Shown: one piece after another, positions 35,601 through 43,408 of the stretch
Layout of the letters: each line of letters starts with the position of its first letter
How positions within the stretch are numbered: the stretch's first letter is position 1
Program-made: the position numbers and the translations under genes
From: Nonomuraea polychroma
GTDB taxonomy: Bacteria > Actinomycetota > Actinomycetes > Streptosporangiales > Streptosporangiaceae
Direction of reading: 5' to 3'
NCBI RefSeq assembly: GCF_004011505.1
Contig: NZ_SAUN01000001.1
Span: 4,650,001 to 4,714,000, forward strand
DNA: 64,000 bases
The notes under the pieces: generated by a model
What the model was told of the DNA's origin: nothing
Seen by the model: the letters and a program-made list of their open reading frames with translations, nothing else
Databases searched by the model: none

Positions 35601-36317
35601 GCCCGGGACGCCGCGGCCGTCCTCGACCTCAAGCTGCTCGGTTCCGGCCAGGCGACGATATCCGTCAACGGCATCGAGGTGATGGAGGACGCCCGGCGCG
35701 ACGGCTCCACCAGGACGGTGTCGCTGTCGGGCGGCATCAACAAGGTCACGGTCACCGGCGCGTCCGGCACGGCGCTCATCGACCGGCTGGAGGTGCGCCC
35801 GGCCGGCGACGCGCTGCCCGGCACCGCCTACGAGGCGGAGGCGGCCCAGCTTGCCGGGACGGCCGAGGCGTCGCAGCTCTCCCTGTCCAGCGGCAAGAGC
35901 GCGGTCACCGGGATCGGCGGCGCGCCCGGCAACGCCAACACCCTCACCTTCACGGTGCAGGCCGACAAAGCGGGCACGTACGCCATGCGCGTCCGCTACT
36001 CCAACCCGGAGCAGTCGGCCGCCACGCACTACAACCCGGACCCGCTGGCCAGGCACGCCGACATCGCGGTGAACGGCGCCGCCCCGCAGCGGACGTTCTT
36101 CCCCCACAGCTTCCACGAGAACAACTTCTGGGAGCTCACCGTCCCGGTGGAGTTGAACAAGGGGGAGAACACGGTGCGGTTCTCCGCTGAGGAGCTGCCG
36201 AACTTCGACGGCAAGACCTACGCGTCGGAGACCTTCCCCGGGGTGCTCCTCCGCTCGCAGTACGCCCCGGTCATCGACCGGATCGCGATCGCTCCCTTCA
36301 GCGCGCAGCGCGGCTGA
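32676..36317 (+). CDS. Large secreted clan GH-A glycosidase with LamG and CBM35-like modules
   Basis: 1213 aa from ATG (a GTG directly before it is an alternative). Layout: signal peptide (1-34); LamG/concanavalin-like domain (about 38-255, ending FDGAIDDFRVYG); Big_4-type Ig domain (about 268-335); (beta/alpha)8 catalytic domain (about 345-660) with acid/base Glu467 in VPFNEPEGN and nucleophile Glu583 in INVNEYAFNY; a beta domain; then three carbohydrate-binding-like beta-sandwiches, opening with YEAEDAKY (about 785), YEAELADL (about 945) and YEAEAAQL (about 1070). It is paralogous in the catalytic part to the 565-aa enzyme (shared WHEL, NEY and WWL motifs). Substrate is unproven; context suggests an arabinose-rich plant glycan. 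Confidence 0.8.
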   Translation: MTFPSITKAMRAGLLPAALTLALTLGVPVAAAADPPAPALVYEFDADDVTTGSVTDSSGNGLHGTLVNGSTASLVDGAGGGHALSLPGGAPTSSGAYVKLPLEAIKGKTDLTVSARVKWDGTTAPWQWIYALGKDTSRYLFTTPYNGDGRLRTAVTASSAGGEAQVTGSAALPANAWKTLTVTLDTAAKRVTTYLDGAAVASAATNVTAAQLIDAATTSAGFIGRSFYPDPLFDGAIDDFRVYGAALTAEQVAALAGGQAPTPTGLAQDTFAVRTFIGTAPTLPAAVRATFSDGYDRDLAITWAQVNPEDYAKAGTFTVKGTAGGRPVTADVTVIREGQLVIDLAKDTGAFHGGASGTLYGLYGPGVPTNNLIEGMRLRTVSTKAQDGPQHPGADALEVVKPLADSTDGDVYIYMTDIHRGFPYQWPGSTPQEKLDLYKEKIAKQVDQVRELDLKYQDNVVFVPFNEPEGNMFGTGEWSYNRKSWLNDPTDYFKAWDEVYALIKGKMPQARIAGPNTSVLYAQVKGFLQHAVKAGTVPEVMTWHELSHPEQVRQSVKRYRGWEAEVFAGTEYAGKKLPINVNEYAFNYHTSVPGQMIQWVSAIEESKVDADIAYWNIDGNLSDSAVQANRANGQWWLLNAYGSMSGHTVQVTPPFPGQNYTLQGVATLDPAKKQARAIFGGASSAGHIRFENVPAGVLGTTVHAWIREIPWTGQIGDSAQPEIIAERDVKVEDGTVAFDFGSGDLPRMKESSAYEIVLSPEGTGTVTAAAPKLWEQSYEAEDAKYTGGGYSRNGPEGSPSDVSKFYTSGRYNVGGLRTGSDGVLDFTVEVPQDGRYDLSVFANSLNTFDRVREQGPTNVFLRVDGAAEQELFLPLGYKWVVWDHADTTVELKAGKHVISLAARSLDGAKATKGDAIVDRIRLSLANPAAATSIYEAELADLGGARIAYDVKDDGVGGSGVVAADRGKSVTFWVYSARDAAAVLDLKLLGSGQATISVNGIEVMEDARRDGSTRTVSLSGGINKVTVTGASGTALIDRLEVRPAGDALPGTAYEAEAAQLAGTAEASQLSLSSGKSAVTGIGGAPGNANTLTFTVQADKAGTYAMRVRYSNPEQSAATHYNPDPLARHADIAVNGAAPQRTFFPHSFHENNFWELTVPVELNKGENTVRFSAEELPNFDGKTYASETFPGVLLRSQYAPVIDRIAIAPFSAQRG

Positions 36318-36323
36318 CACAGA

Positions 36324-36363
36324 AGGTCCGCCCGTGTCCCGGGAACCGCCGGGGCACGGGCGG
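36324..36363. terminator. Terminator hairpin after the large glycosidase
   Basis: GTCCGCCCGTGTCCC at 36324-36338 pairs with 36349-36363 (14 of 15 positions, 10-base loop), 7 bases after the stop codon. Confidence 0.8.
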
Positions 36364-36373
36364 ACGGGCGGCC

Positions 36374-36394
36374 GAGTCCCCGGAGCTGCCGGGG
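36374..36394. terminator. Second hairpin between convergent genes
   Basis: GTCCCCGG at 36374-36381 pairs with CCGGGGAC at 36387-36394 (8 bp, 5-base loop), 26 bases past the DoxX stop codon; probably the terminator for that direction. Confidence 0.6.
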
Positions 36395-36419
36395 ACACGG
36401 GCCGGCAGGCGGCCGTGGC

Positions 36420-36890
36420 TCATCCTTGCTGCGGAACCAGCCGGGCACCCAGGGCGCGGGCCGCGATGACCAGTCCCGCGGCGGCCAGGACGATGTCCTT
36501 GAGCACGTACTGCGCGGTCAGCGTGGGAGGCCCGGGGAACAGGTCCGTGAAGAACAGCACCAGCGGCGCCATGATCCCCAACAGCGCCCCGGCCAGCACG
36601 GCCAGGCCGGTCTTCAGCAGCCGTCCGCTGATCAGCGTCAGGCCGATGAAGCACTCGACGGCCGCCACGACCATCAGCGCGGTGCCGCCGGAGAGCATCC
36701 CGAAGGACAGCGCCTGCACGGTGGCCACCGACAGCTCCTCGGCCGGACTGACTCCGGGAAAGAACTTGAGCGCCCCGAATCCCAGAAAGATCAGGCCGAG
36801 GCTGACGCGCAGGACGTCGATGCTGTGCGTGGCCAGCCAGCGGGTCACGGCCGGGATGGTGCGGTGGGTGAGAGCGGTGAGCGTGGTCAT
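36420..36890 (-). CDS. DoxX-family membrane protein
   Basis: 156 aa with four predicted helices. VLRVSLGLIFLGFGALKFFPG is the typical first helix of the DoxX/DoxD family, and IECFIGL-like VECFIGLTLISGRL follows. Members are small integral membrane proteins, in several cases linked to oxidative stress or quinone metabolism. The chosen ATG has AGGAG 7 bases upstream; the longer reading frame into 36971 lacks support. It is monocistronic. Confidence 0.8.
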   Translation of the reverse strand: MTTLTALTHRTIPAVTRWLATHSIDVLRVSLGLIFLGFGALKFFPGVSPAEELSVATVQALSFGMLSGGTALMVVAAVECFIGLTLISGRLLKTGLAVLAGALLGIMAPLVLFFTDLFPGPPTLTAQYVLKDIVLAAAGLVIAARALGARLVPQQG

Positions 36891-37076
36891 GTCTGGCTCC
36901 TGTGCCGAGTCGTTTTTGTTTGCTTGCTCGACTTCAGGGTCGCCGGGATCACCGCTCCGGTCGTCAGGCACGGGGATGGCTTGGTGCTACACCGTCGTGC
37001 GTACTGACCCGGTCCGCCGTGTCATCTCGGAAGCGTAGGCGGGGTTATCTTCCTTACTCCCCTCTCCGCACCGGTC

Positions 37077-37487
<411 letters not shown>

Positions 37488-37506
37488 GACGATGCCCTTT
37501 CATAGT

Positions 37507-37556
37507 AGACAGACCTGTCTGTCTCTTGCTTGTCCTGAGAATAGACAGGTCTGTCT
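37507..37556. promoter_or_regulatory. Paired TetR operators between ohr and tetR
   Basis: AGACAGACCTGTCT at 37507-37520 and AGACAGGTCTGTCT at 37543-37556 are exact reverse complements of each other, 36 bases apart. Each is itself nearly palindromic. They cover the divergent promoter region. Confidence 0.8.
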
Positions 37557-37570
37557 GGTATCGTCAACTG

Positions 37571-38185
37571 GTGACCGCAGAAACGTTGGAAGGGCGTCGC
37601 CCGAGCGCGGCGCGCACCCGTGTGCTCGACACCGCGGCGCGCCTGTTCTATGGGGAAGGCGTTCACACGGTCGGGATCGACCGGATCATCGCGGAGGCGG
37701 GCGTCGCCAAGGCGACCTTCTACAAGCACTTCAAGAGCAAGGACGACCTCGTCCGCGCGTACGTGACCGAGCAGGACGCGCGGCAACGCGCCGCGGTCGG
37801 CGCCATGGACGCCGCCCCGGCACGTGAGAAGCTGATGGCGATCTTCGCGTTCATGTGCGAGTTCGGCGCCGGCCCCACCTACCGCGGCTGCCCCTTCGTC
37901 AACACGGCGGCCGAATATCCCGATCCCGAGCACCCCGTGCGGCAGGCCATCGCCGAGTACCGCCGCTGGATCCGCGACCTGTACCGGGACCTGCTCGCCG
38001 CCGACGGCCACCCCGACGCGGAGCGGACCGCCGACATCCTCCTGCTGCTCAGGGACGGGCTCGTGGTCGGCTTCGACCTCGACGACCCGGCCAGGGTCCG
38101 CGCCGCCGTCAGGGAGGCGCTCACCAGAGTGCTGGCCACCGACGGCGACCGGGATGTCAGGGTTTCGGCAGCCGGCGGGCGATGA
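37571..38185 (+). CDS. TetR-family regulator, probable ohr repressor
   Basis: 204 aa from GTG 37571; no ribosome site is visible, so the mRNA may be leaderless. The helix-turn-helix is GIDRIIAEAGVAKATFYKHF. The ligand domain holds two cysteines, one in FMCEFG and one in YRGCPFVNTAAEYPDP, which could sense peroxides by oxidation (inference). The last 29 bases overlap the convergent acyl-CoA dehydrogenase gene. Confidence 0.88.
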   Translation: MTAETLEGRRPSAARTRVLDTAARLFYGEGVHTVGIDRIIAEAGVAKATFYKHFKSKDDLVRAYVTEQDARQRAAVGAMDAAPAREKLMAIFAFMCEFGAGPTYRGCPFVNTAAEYPDPEHPVRQAIAEYRRWIRDLYRDLLAADGHPDAERTADILLLLRDGLVVGFDLDDPARVRAAVREALTRVLATDGDRDVRVSAAGGR

Positions 38186-39794
38186 CCCGTAGCGCGAGGA
38201 CCTCGTCGGCGCCTTCGAAGATCGACAGCACGCGGGCGTCCACGAACAGCCGCGAGATGGCGTACTCCTCGGCGTACCCGTAGCCGCCGTGCAACTGCTG
38301 GGCCTCGCGGGTGACCCACTCGGCCGCCCGGCAGGCGACCTGCTTCACCTGCGCCGCCTCCAGGCCGCCGTCACCGGCCGCGACCGCCCGCGCCGCCGCG
38401 AACGTGAACGCCCGGCACGCGGCGATCAACGCCGCCATCCTGGCGATCTTGGCCCGGGTGAGCTGGTAGTCCGCGAGCGACCGGCCGAAGACCGACCGCT
38501 GCCGGGTGTAGTCCACGGCGAGTTCGAGCGCCGCTTGCATGACGCCGACGGCTCGGGCGGCGGTCTGCAGGCGCGCGTTGGCGAATGCCTGCATCTGCAG
38601 GTAGAAGCCGCGCCCGAGGCCGTCGTCCAGGCCGATCAGGTCGGCGGCGGGCACGCGCCAGCCGTCGAAGCCGACTTCGAAGGAGTGCATGCCGCGGTAG
38701 CCGAGGGTGCGGATGGCGCGCCCTTCGACGCTCCCGCCGCCCTCCTGGGTGAGTCGCCAGGTGTGGCCGGTGAAGGACGGTTTCTCGACGACGAAGAGCG
38801 ACAGGCCGCGATGGCCGGCGGCGCGGTCCTGGTCCGTGCGGGCGAGGACGAGCAGGTAGTGGGCGCGGCCGGCGAAGGTGCACCAGGTCTTGACGCCGTT
38901 CAGCACCCATTCGTCGCCGTCTCTGACCGCGCTGGTGGTGATGGCGGCGACGTCCGACCCGCAGTCGGGCTCGGTCACCGCGACGGCGCACAACCGCTCC
39001 CCCGAGGCGATCTTTGGCAGCCAGCGGCGTTTCTGCTCTTCGGTGCCGCCCCGGGTGATCGCGGCGCCGATGATCTCGGGGCGGGTGATGAGCGAGCCCG
39101 CGGCCCCGAGCGAGGCGCGGGAGAGCTCTTCGGTCACCACCACCATGCCGAGCAGCTCGTCGGCGCCGCCTTCGGCGTAGCCGCCGTACGCGGCGGGGAT
39201 CGACAGCCCGAAGCAGCCCATGTCGGCGAGCCCGTCGATGACGGCGTCGGGGATGTCCTCGTCGTCGCGGTGTATCCGGCCGGCGGCCGGGGCGATCTGG
39301 TCGGCGGCGAACTCGCGGAAGGCGGTGCGGACCAGTTGCAGCTCCTCGGACAGGTGCCGCGGCCCGGCCTCGTGGGTGGCCATGACGCGCTCGGCCACCG
39401 GTTCGAGGAGTGCCGGGTCTCGTCCCGCGGCGATGTGGGCGGCGATCCCGTCCAGCGCGGTCCGCTCCACGCCCCACAGGGATTCCCGGCCGGTCATGCG
39501 GCCGGCCAGGTCCGCGGCGACGTCGGCGGCGTAGAGCAACGCCAGGTCGTCCTGGGCCGCGTCGTCGGCGAGGTCGCCGGAGCCGGGGCCGCCAGTGCAG
39601 CGATCGCGGCCGCCGGCACCCTGGCCACCGGGGCCGTGGCTGAGCAGGGCCGCGGCGGCCGCGACGGACGACGACACGGACGCCAGGTCGTAGGCCACGG
39701 CCTGGTGCTCGTCGGCCGGCTGCACGTGGGCGGCCGCCGTGCCGACGACGGCCTGCAAGGTGTCGACGATGACGCGGGCGTTGTGCTCACGCAT
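38157..39794 (-). CDS. Acyl-CoA dehydrogenase resembling (2S)-methylsuccinyl-CoA dehydrogenase (Mcd)
   Basis: 545 aa, about 160 aa longer than ordinary acyl-CoA dehydrogenases. The extra N-terminal helical domain (about 1-145) and the total length are as in Mcd of the ethylmalonyl-CoA pathway. The FAD core has MGCFGLSIPAAYGG, AVAVTEPDCGSDVAAI, TLGYRGMHSFEVGFDGW, and the C-terminal LSIFEGADEVLALRVIARRL, where the Glu of FEGA is the expected base. Predicted reaction: methylsuccinyl-CoA to mesaconyl-C1-CoA. It is coupled to the hydratase gene by an 8-base overlap (ATGCGTGA). It is the last gene of the operon and overlaps tetR convergently by 29 bases. Other substituted acyl-CoAs remain possible. 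Confidence 0.75.
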   Translation of the reverse strand: MREHNARVIVDTLQAVVGTAAAHVQPADEHQAVAYDLASVSSSVAAAAALLSHGPGGQGAGGRDRCTGGPGSGDLADDAAQDDLALLYAADVAADLAGRMTGRESLWGVERTALDGIAAHIAAGRDPALLEPVAERVMATHEAGPRHLSEELQLVRTAFREFAADQIAPAAGRIHRDDEDIPDAVIDGLADMGCFGLSIPAAYGGYAEGGADELLGMVVVTEELSRASLGAAGSLITRPEIIGAAITRGGTEEQKRRWLPKIASGERLCAVAVTEPDCGSDVAAITTSAVRDGDEWVLNGVKTWCTFAGRAHYLLVLARTDQDRAAGHRGLSLFVVEKPSFTGHTWRLTQEGGGSVEGRAIRTLGYRGMHSFEVGFDGWRVPAADLIGLDDGLGRGFYLQMQAFANARLQTAARAVGVMQAALELAVDYTRQRSVFGRSLADYQLTRAKIARMAALIAACRAFTFAAARAVAAGDGGLEAAQVKQVACRAAEWVTREAQQLHGGYGYAEEYAISRLFVDARVLSIFEGADEVLALRVIARRLPKP

Positions 39795-40656
39795 GTGCGA
39801 TCCCTTCGATCGTCACCGTGGTGCATGGTTCGCCGGCGTCCCGAGCGAACAGGCCGAGCGTGAGCGGGGCGTCCTCGATCCGGCGCAGCCGCGCGGTCTG
39901 GCCGCAGAACAGCGGCCGGCGGTTCCGGTGCCGCAGGCGTGCGATCGGCAGGTCGTGTTGCTCCAGCCGGAGCATCTCGGCGAGGGCCAGCGTCATCAGC
40001 GGCCCGTGCACCACCAGCCCGGGGTAGCCCTCCACGCGGGTGGCGTACGGCCAGTCGTAGTGGATGCGGTGCGGGTTGGACGTGGCGGCGCTGAAGCGCA
40101 TGAGCAGGGTCGGATCCGTGGCGAGATCCCACTCCCACTCCCCCGCCCGGCTGAAGGGAGCGCCCACCGGTGCCTGGGCCGCCGGGATGTCGATGTCCGC
40201 CGTGGAGGGAACGGGCGCCGTGTCGCGGTAGATGAGATCCTGGCGTTCGTCGAGCGCGAGCCGGTCGTGCTCGTCGTACAGCCTGGTGGCGACGACCACG
40301 ACGACCAGCCTGCCGGAGCGCCCGGCCTTCTCGGTGACCGACTCCACCTGCGACTCACGCCGGACCGTGGCGCCGACCGTGAGCGGGGCGTGGAAGACGA
40401 CCTCGCCGCCGGCGAACACGCGCCGCCGCAACTCCACGGGAGGCAGGAACGACCCGCGTGCCGGATGGCCGTCCACGCCGAGCACGGAGGAGACGGGCCA
40501 GCGGGCCAGCGCGGCCCAGTGCCACAACGGCGGCAGGGCGTCTCCTGGGCCGATCGCGGGCATGCCGTCGTCGAACAGCGCCGACAGGGCCGCCACGGGG
40601 TGCGGTTCGACCGTTTCGACGGTGGTGACGGTGTGCGGCGTCCAGCTCACCTGCAC
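39787..40656 (-). CDS. MaoC/FAS1-type dehydratase, mesaconyl-C4-CoA hydratase (Meh)-like
   Basis: 289 aa. The start is GTG 40656, because GGAGG lies 10 bases upstream. Double hot-dog architecture: the N-terminal FAS1-like dehydratase half (LPPLWHWAALARWP, PARGSFLPPVELRRRVFAGG) and the C-terminal MaoC half with the hydratase residues (FSAATSNPHRIHYDWPYA and YPGLVVHGPLM). This layout is that of mesaconyl-C4-CoA hydratase of the 3-hydroxypropionate bicycle and of fungal HTD2-like proteins. With an Mct-like gene in the operon, hydration of mesaconyl-C4-CoA to citramalyl-CoA is the favoured role. Confidence 0.75.
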   Translation of the reverse strand: MQVSWTPHTVTTVETVEPHPVAALSALFDDGMPAIGPGDALPPLWHWAALARWPVSSVLGVDGHPARGSFLPPVELRRRVFAGGEVVFHAPLTVGATVRRESQVESVTEKAGRSGRLVVVVVATRLYDEHDRLALDERQDLIYRDTAPVPSTADIDIPAAQAPVGAPFSRAGEWEWDLATDPTLLMRFSAATSNPHRIHYDWPYATRVEGYPGLVVHGPLMTLALAEMLRLEQHDLPIARLRHRNRRPLFCGQTARLRRIEDAPLTLGLFARDAGEPCTTVTIEGIAHA

Positions 40657-40739
40657 CGTCCGAGGACCTCCGCGATGGCGGGCCCGATGGCCAGGGCGCC
40701 GCCGGTGACGACCGCGGTCCTGCCGGCCAGTAGCGTCAT
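40647..40739 (-). pseudogene. Truncated N-terminus of a short-chain dehydrogenase (SDR)
   Basis: From ATG 40737-40739 the frame gives 30 residues, MTLLAGRTAVVTGGALAIGP then AIAEVLGRCR and a stop at 40647. This is the first strand and the glycine-rich cofactor loop of a classical SDR (TGGxxAIGxAIA); the remaining ~220 residues are absent. The end overlaps the GTG start of the hydratase gene. It sits exactly where an operon gene would be expected, 20 bases after the upstream dehydrogenase stop, so it looks like an SDR gene deleted down to its first codons. Confidence 0.7.
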
Positions 40740-40759
40740 GACTGATCAGCTTCTCTCGT

Positions 40760-41914
40760 TCAGTTGATGGGGTTGCGCGCGATGAGCTGCGCCGCGATGA
40801 CGTTGCGCTGGATCTCGTTGGTGCCCTCACCCAGGATCATCAGCGGGGCGTCCCGGAAATACCGTTCGACCTCGAACTCCTTGGAGAAGCCGTACCCGCC
40901 GTGCACCCGCATCGCGTCCAGCGCCACCTGCATCGCGGCCTCCGAGGCGAACAGCTTGGCCATGCCGGCCTCCATGTCGGCCCGGACGCCCTCGTCGAGC
41001 CGTCGCGCGGCGTCCTCGGTGAGCAGCCGCGCCGCTTGCACCTTGGTCGCCATGTCGGCCAGCAGATTGCCCACCGACTGGTGTTTCCAGATGGGCTTTC
41101 CGAACGACTCGCGCTCCTGGGCGTACGTGACGGCGTCGTCGAGCGCGGCCTGGGCCACGCCGACCGCGCGGGCGGCCACCTGGATCCTGCCGACCTCGAG
41201 ACCGCGCATCATCTGCGCCCATCCCTCGTTCGGCGCGCCGCCGAGCACGGCGGAGGCGGGGACTCTCATCCGGTCGAACACGAGCTCGCACGCCTCGACG
41301 CCGCGGTAGCCGAGCTTGGGCAGGTTCTTGGAGATGTGCAGGCCCTCGCCCGGCTCGACGAGCAGCACGCTCATGCCCTGGTGGGCGGGCCTGGCGTCCT
41401 GGTCGGTCACGCACAGCAGGCCGATCAGGCCCGAGTGGCGAGCGTTGGAGATCCAGGTCTTGGACCCGGTGATCAGCAGGTCGTCGCCGTCGGCGACCGC
41501 GTGGGTGCGCATGGCCTGCAGGTCGCTGCCGCCGCCCGGCTCGGTGAGCGCCATCGTGGCCCTGAGCGTGCCGTCGGCCATCGGCGGCAGGTAACGTTCG
41601 CGCTGGTCCGGGGTGCCGAACGCGCGGATCAAGTAGGTGATGACGGAGTGCCCGCCGATGGCGCCGGCCAGGCTCATCCAGCCACGGGCCAGCTCCTCGG
41701 TCACCCTGGCGAAGCAGGCGGCGCTGACGTCGGCGCCACCGTGCTCGGCGGGGGCCAGCAGGCCGAAGAAGCCCATTTTCTTCATCTCCTCGATGAACTC
41801 GGCGGGGTATTTGTCCACCGACTCGTAGTCCCGCACCCGCGGCCGCACCCGCTCGTCGACGAATTCGCCGGCCAGGGCGACGATGTCCCGCTCGTCCTCG
41901 CTCAGTGTGCTCAT
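40760..41914 (-). CDS. Acyl-CoA dehydrogenase (second in the operon)
   Basis: 384 aa, standard length. Start ATG 41914 with GGAGG 8 bases upstream. Core motifs: MGFFGLLAPAEHGGADVS, MALTEPGGGSDLQAM (flavin loop), KTWISNARHSGLIG, GLEVGRIQVAARAVGVAQAA, and LGEGTNEIQRNVIAAQL, with the catalytic Glu expected in the GEG stretch. It oxidises an acyl-CoA to the 2-enoyl-CoA and passes electrons to ETF. Substrate unknown; it lies 17 bases after the Mct-like gene. Confidence 0.88.
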   Translation of the reverse strand: MSTLSEDERDIVALAGEFVDERVRPRVRDYESVDKYPAEFIEEMKKMGFFGLLAPAEHGGADVSAACFARVTEELARGWMSLAGAIGGHSVITYLIRAFGTPDQRERYLPPMADGTLRATMALTEPGGGSDLQAMRTHAVADGDDLLITGSKTWISNARHSGLIGLLCVTDQDARPAHQGMSVLLVEPGEGLHISKNLPKLGYRGVEACELVFDRMRVPASAVLGGAPNEGWAQMMRGLEVGRIQVAARAVGVAQAALDDAVTYAQERESFGKPIWKHQSVGNLLADMATKVQAARLLTEDAARRLDEGVRADMEAGMAKLFASEAAMQVALDAMRVHGGYGFSKEFEVERYFRDAPLMILGEGTNEIQRNVIAAQLIARNPIN

Positions 41915-41931
41915 GCTCGTCCTCCGCTCCG

Positions 41932-43164
41932 TCATTCCCCGCTTCGGATGATGCCGTCCTCCCGCAGCTTCGCCAGCTCCGGGGCGGACAGGCCCAGCTC
42001 GTCGCGCAGGACCTCGCCGGTGTGCTGCCCCACCAGAGGGGCCGCCGCCGGGCCCGCCTGCTCCCCGTCCATCACCAGCGGTGATCCCGGCGCCCAGTGC
42101 TCGCCGACCCCCGGCTGGTGGAGCCGCGCCATCAGCGGGTTCTGCGGCAGCAGGCGGGCCAGGTCGGCGAAGCTCCGGTACGCCGACCACAACACCCGGG
42201 TGTCCCGCAACGCCGCCTCCGCCTCGGCCAGGGTGTGCGCCTCGAACCAGCCCGCGAGCAGCTCGCCGAGCACCTTGCGGTGCCGGTGGCGCTGTGACTC
42301 CTCGGTGAAGTCCGCCCCGAGCGCGGCGGACAGCGCGGTGACCACGTCGGTGAGGCCGGTCGCGGCGAGAAGGTCCCGCCAGTGCCGTGGGGTGAGGGCG
42401 ACGACCATCAGCCGCCCGCCGTCGGCGGTGGCGAAGTCGCGGCCGAAGGTGCCGTAGACGTGGTTGCCGTCACGTTGCCTGGGCGTGCCGCCGAGCTGGG
42501 CTTCGGCAAGGTAGCCGAGGCTTCCGGCGGTCGCGAGAGCCACGTCTTCGAGCGCGAGACGTATCTGCTGGCCCTCGCCCGTCAGCAGGCGGTGCCGTTC
42601 GGCGGCCAGCAGCCCGGCCGCCAGGTAGAGCCCGGCGGCCAGGTCCCAGGTCGGCACCACGCTGTTGACCGGCTGGGCGGTGTCCGGCGGGCCGGTCAGG
42701 AGGGGAAATCCGGTGGCCGCCTGGACGGTGTAGTCCACCGCGGCCCCGCCGTCGCGGCGGCCGGTGAGCAGCACGTGGATCAGGTCGGGGCGGCGCGCCC
42801 GCAACGCCTCGTATGTCAGCTCGGGGAACCGGTCCGCGTTGCTGACCACGATCCCGGCGCGTACGGCCAGGTCGGCGACGAGCCTGCGGCCCTCCTCGCG
42901 TGCCAGGTCCACCTCGATGGCCCGCTTGCCCTTGTTGAGGCCTGACCAGTACAGGCTCGTGCCGCTCTCGGCCAGCGGCCATCGGGTACGGTCGACCGCG
43001 CCGCCGACCGGCTCGACCCTGATCACGTCGGCGCCCAGCTGAGCCAGCGTCATCCCGCAGAGCGGCGTCGCCACGTAGCTGGACAGCTCGACCACCCGCA
43101 GGCCGCGCAGCGGCCGCGCCCGCCCGCCGGCGCCATCCGGCACGGGCCGGCCTTCGCTCTCCAC
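41932..43164 (-). CDS. Class III CoA-transferase resembling mesaconyl-CoA C1-C4 transferase (Mct, 2-methylfumaryl-CoA isomerase)
   Basis: 410 aa. The start is GTG 43164 with AGGAG 8 bases upstream. The class III (CaiB/BaiF) fold opens with LRGLRVVELSSYVATPLCGM and TLAQLGADVIRVEP. Stretches GLNKGKRAIEVDL, DYTVQAATGFPLLTGP, PTWDLAAGLYLAAGLLAAERH and YGTFGRDFATADGGRLMVVA recall proteins annotated as 2-methylfumaryl-CoA isomerase (Mct) rather than formyl- or carnitine-CoA transferases. Mct moves CoA within mesaconyl-CoA from C1 to C4. It is the first gene of the operon. This identification rests on memory of family sequences and should be confirmed by phylogeny. Confidence 0.72.
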   Translation of the reverse strand: MESEGRPVPDGAGGRARPLRGLRVVELSSYVATPLCGMTLAQLGADVIRVEPVGGAVDRTRWPLAESGTSLYWSGLNKGKRAIEVDLAREEGRRLVADLAVRAGIVVSNADRFPELTYEALRARRPDLIHVLLTGRRDGGAAVDYTVQAATGFPLLTGPPDTAQPVNSVVPTWDLAAGLYLAAGLLAAERHRLLTGEGQQIRLALEDVALATAGSLGYLAEAQLGGTPRQRDGNHVYGTFGRDFATADGGRLMVVALTPRHWRDLLAATGLTDVVTALSAALGADFTEESQRHRHRKVLGELLAGWFEAHTLAEAEAALRDTRVLWSAYRSFADLARLLPQNPLMARLHQPGVGEHWAPGSPLVMDGEQAGPAAAPLVGQHTGEVLRDELGLSAPELAKLREDGIIRSGE

Positions 43165-43408
43165 TGTTTCGTCTCCTGACCTGGTCTCGGGTTCGTTCAA
43201 GGATCTTTCCCGTCCGCAAGGCGCCTTGCGCGTCGACGTACCCGCCGGTTTCGCGCACGTGGCCGACCCGCTCACGCCGGATTCCTCGTGTCTTCGGCTT
43301 GACCTGCGACTTTGTCCCTGAGACCTCGGGCAGCCGGGCCGGCTGCGGTTCGTGCGGCGTGATCCTGGCGTGGGTCAGGAGGGCCAGCCGGCGGTGTTCG
43401 AGCAGGAC

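Noticed and set aside
32742..36398. Minus-strand reading frame of about 1200 codons opposite the large glycosidase
   Set aside because: Antisense of a gene with clear signal peptide, catalytic motifs and modules; no domain of its own.
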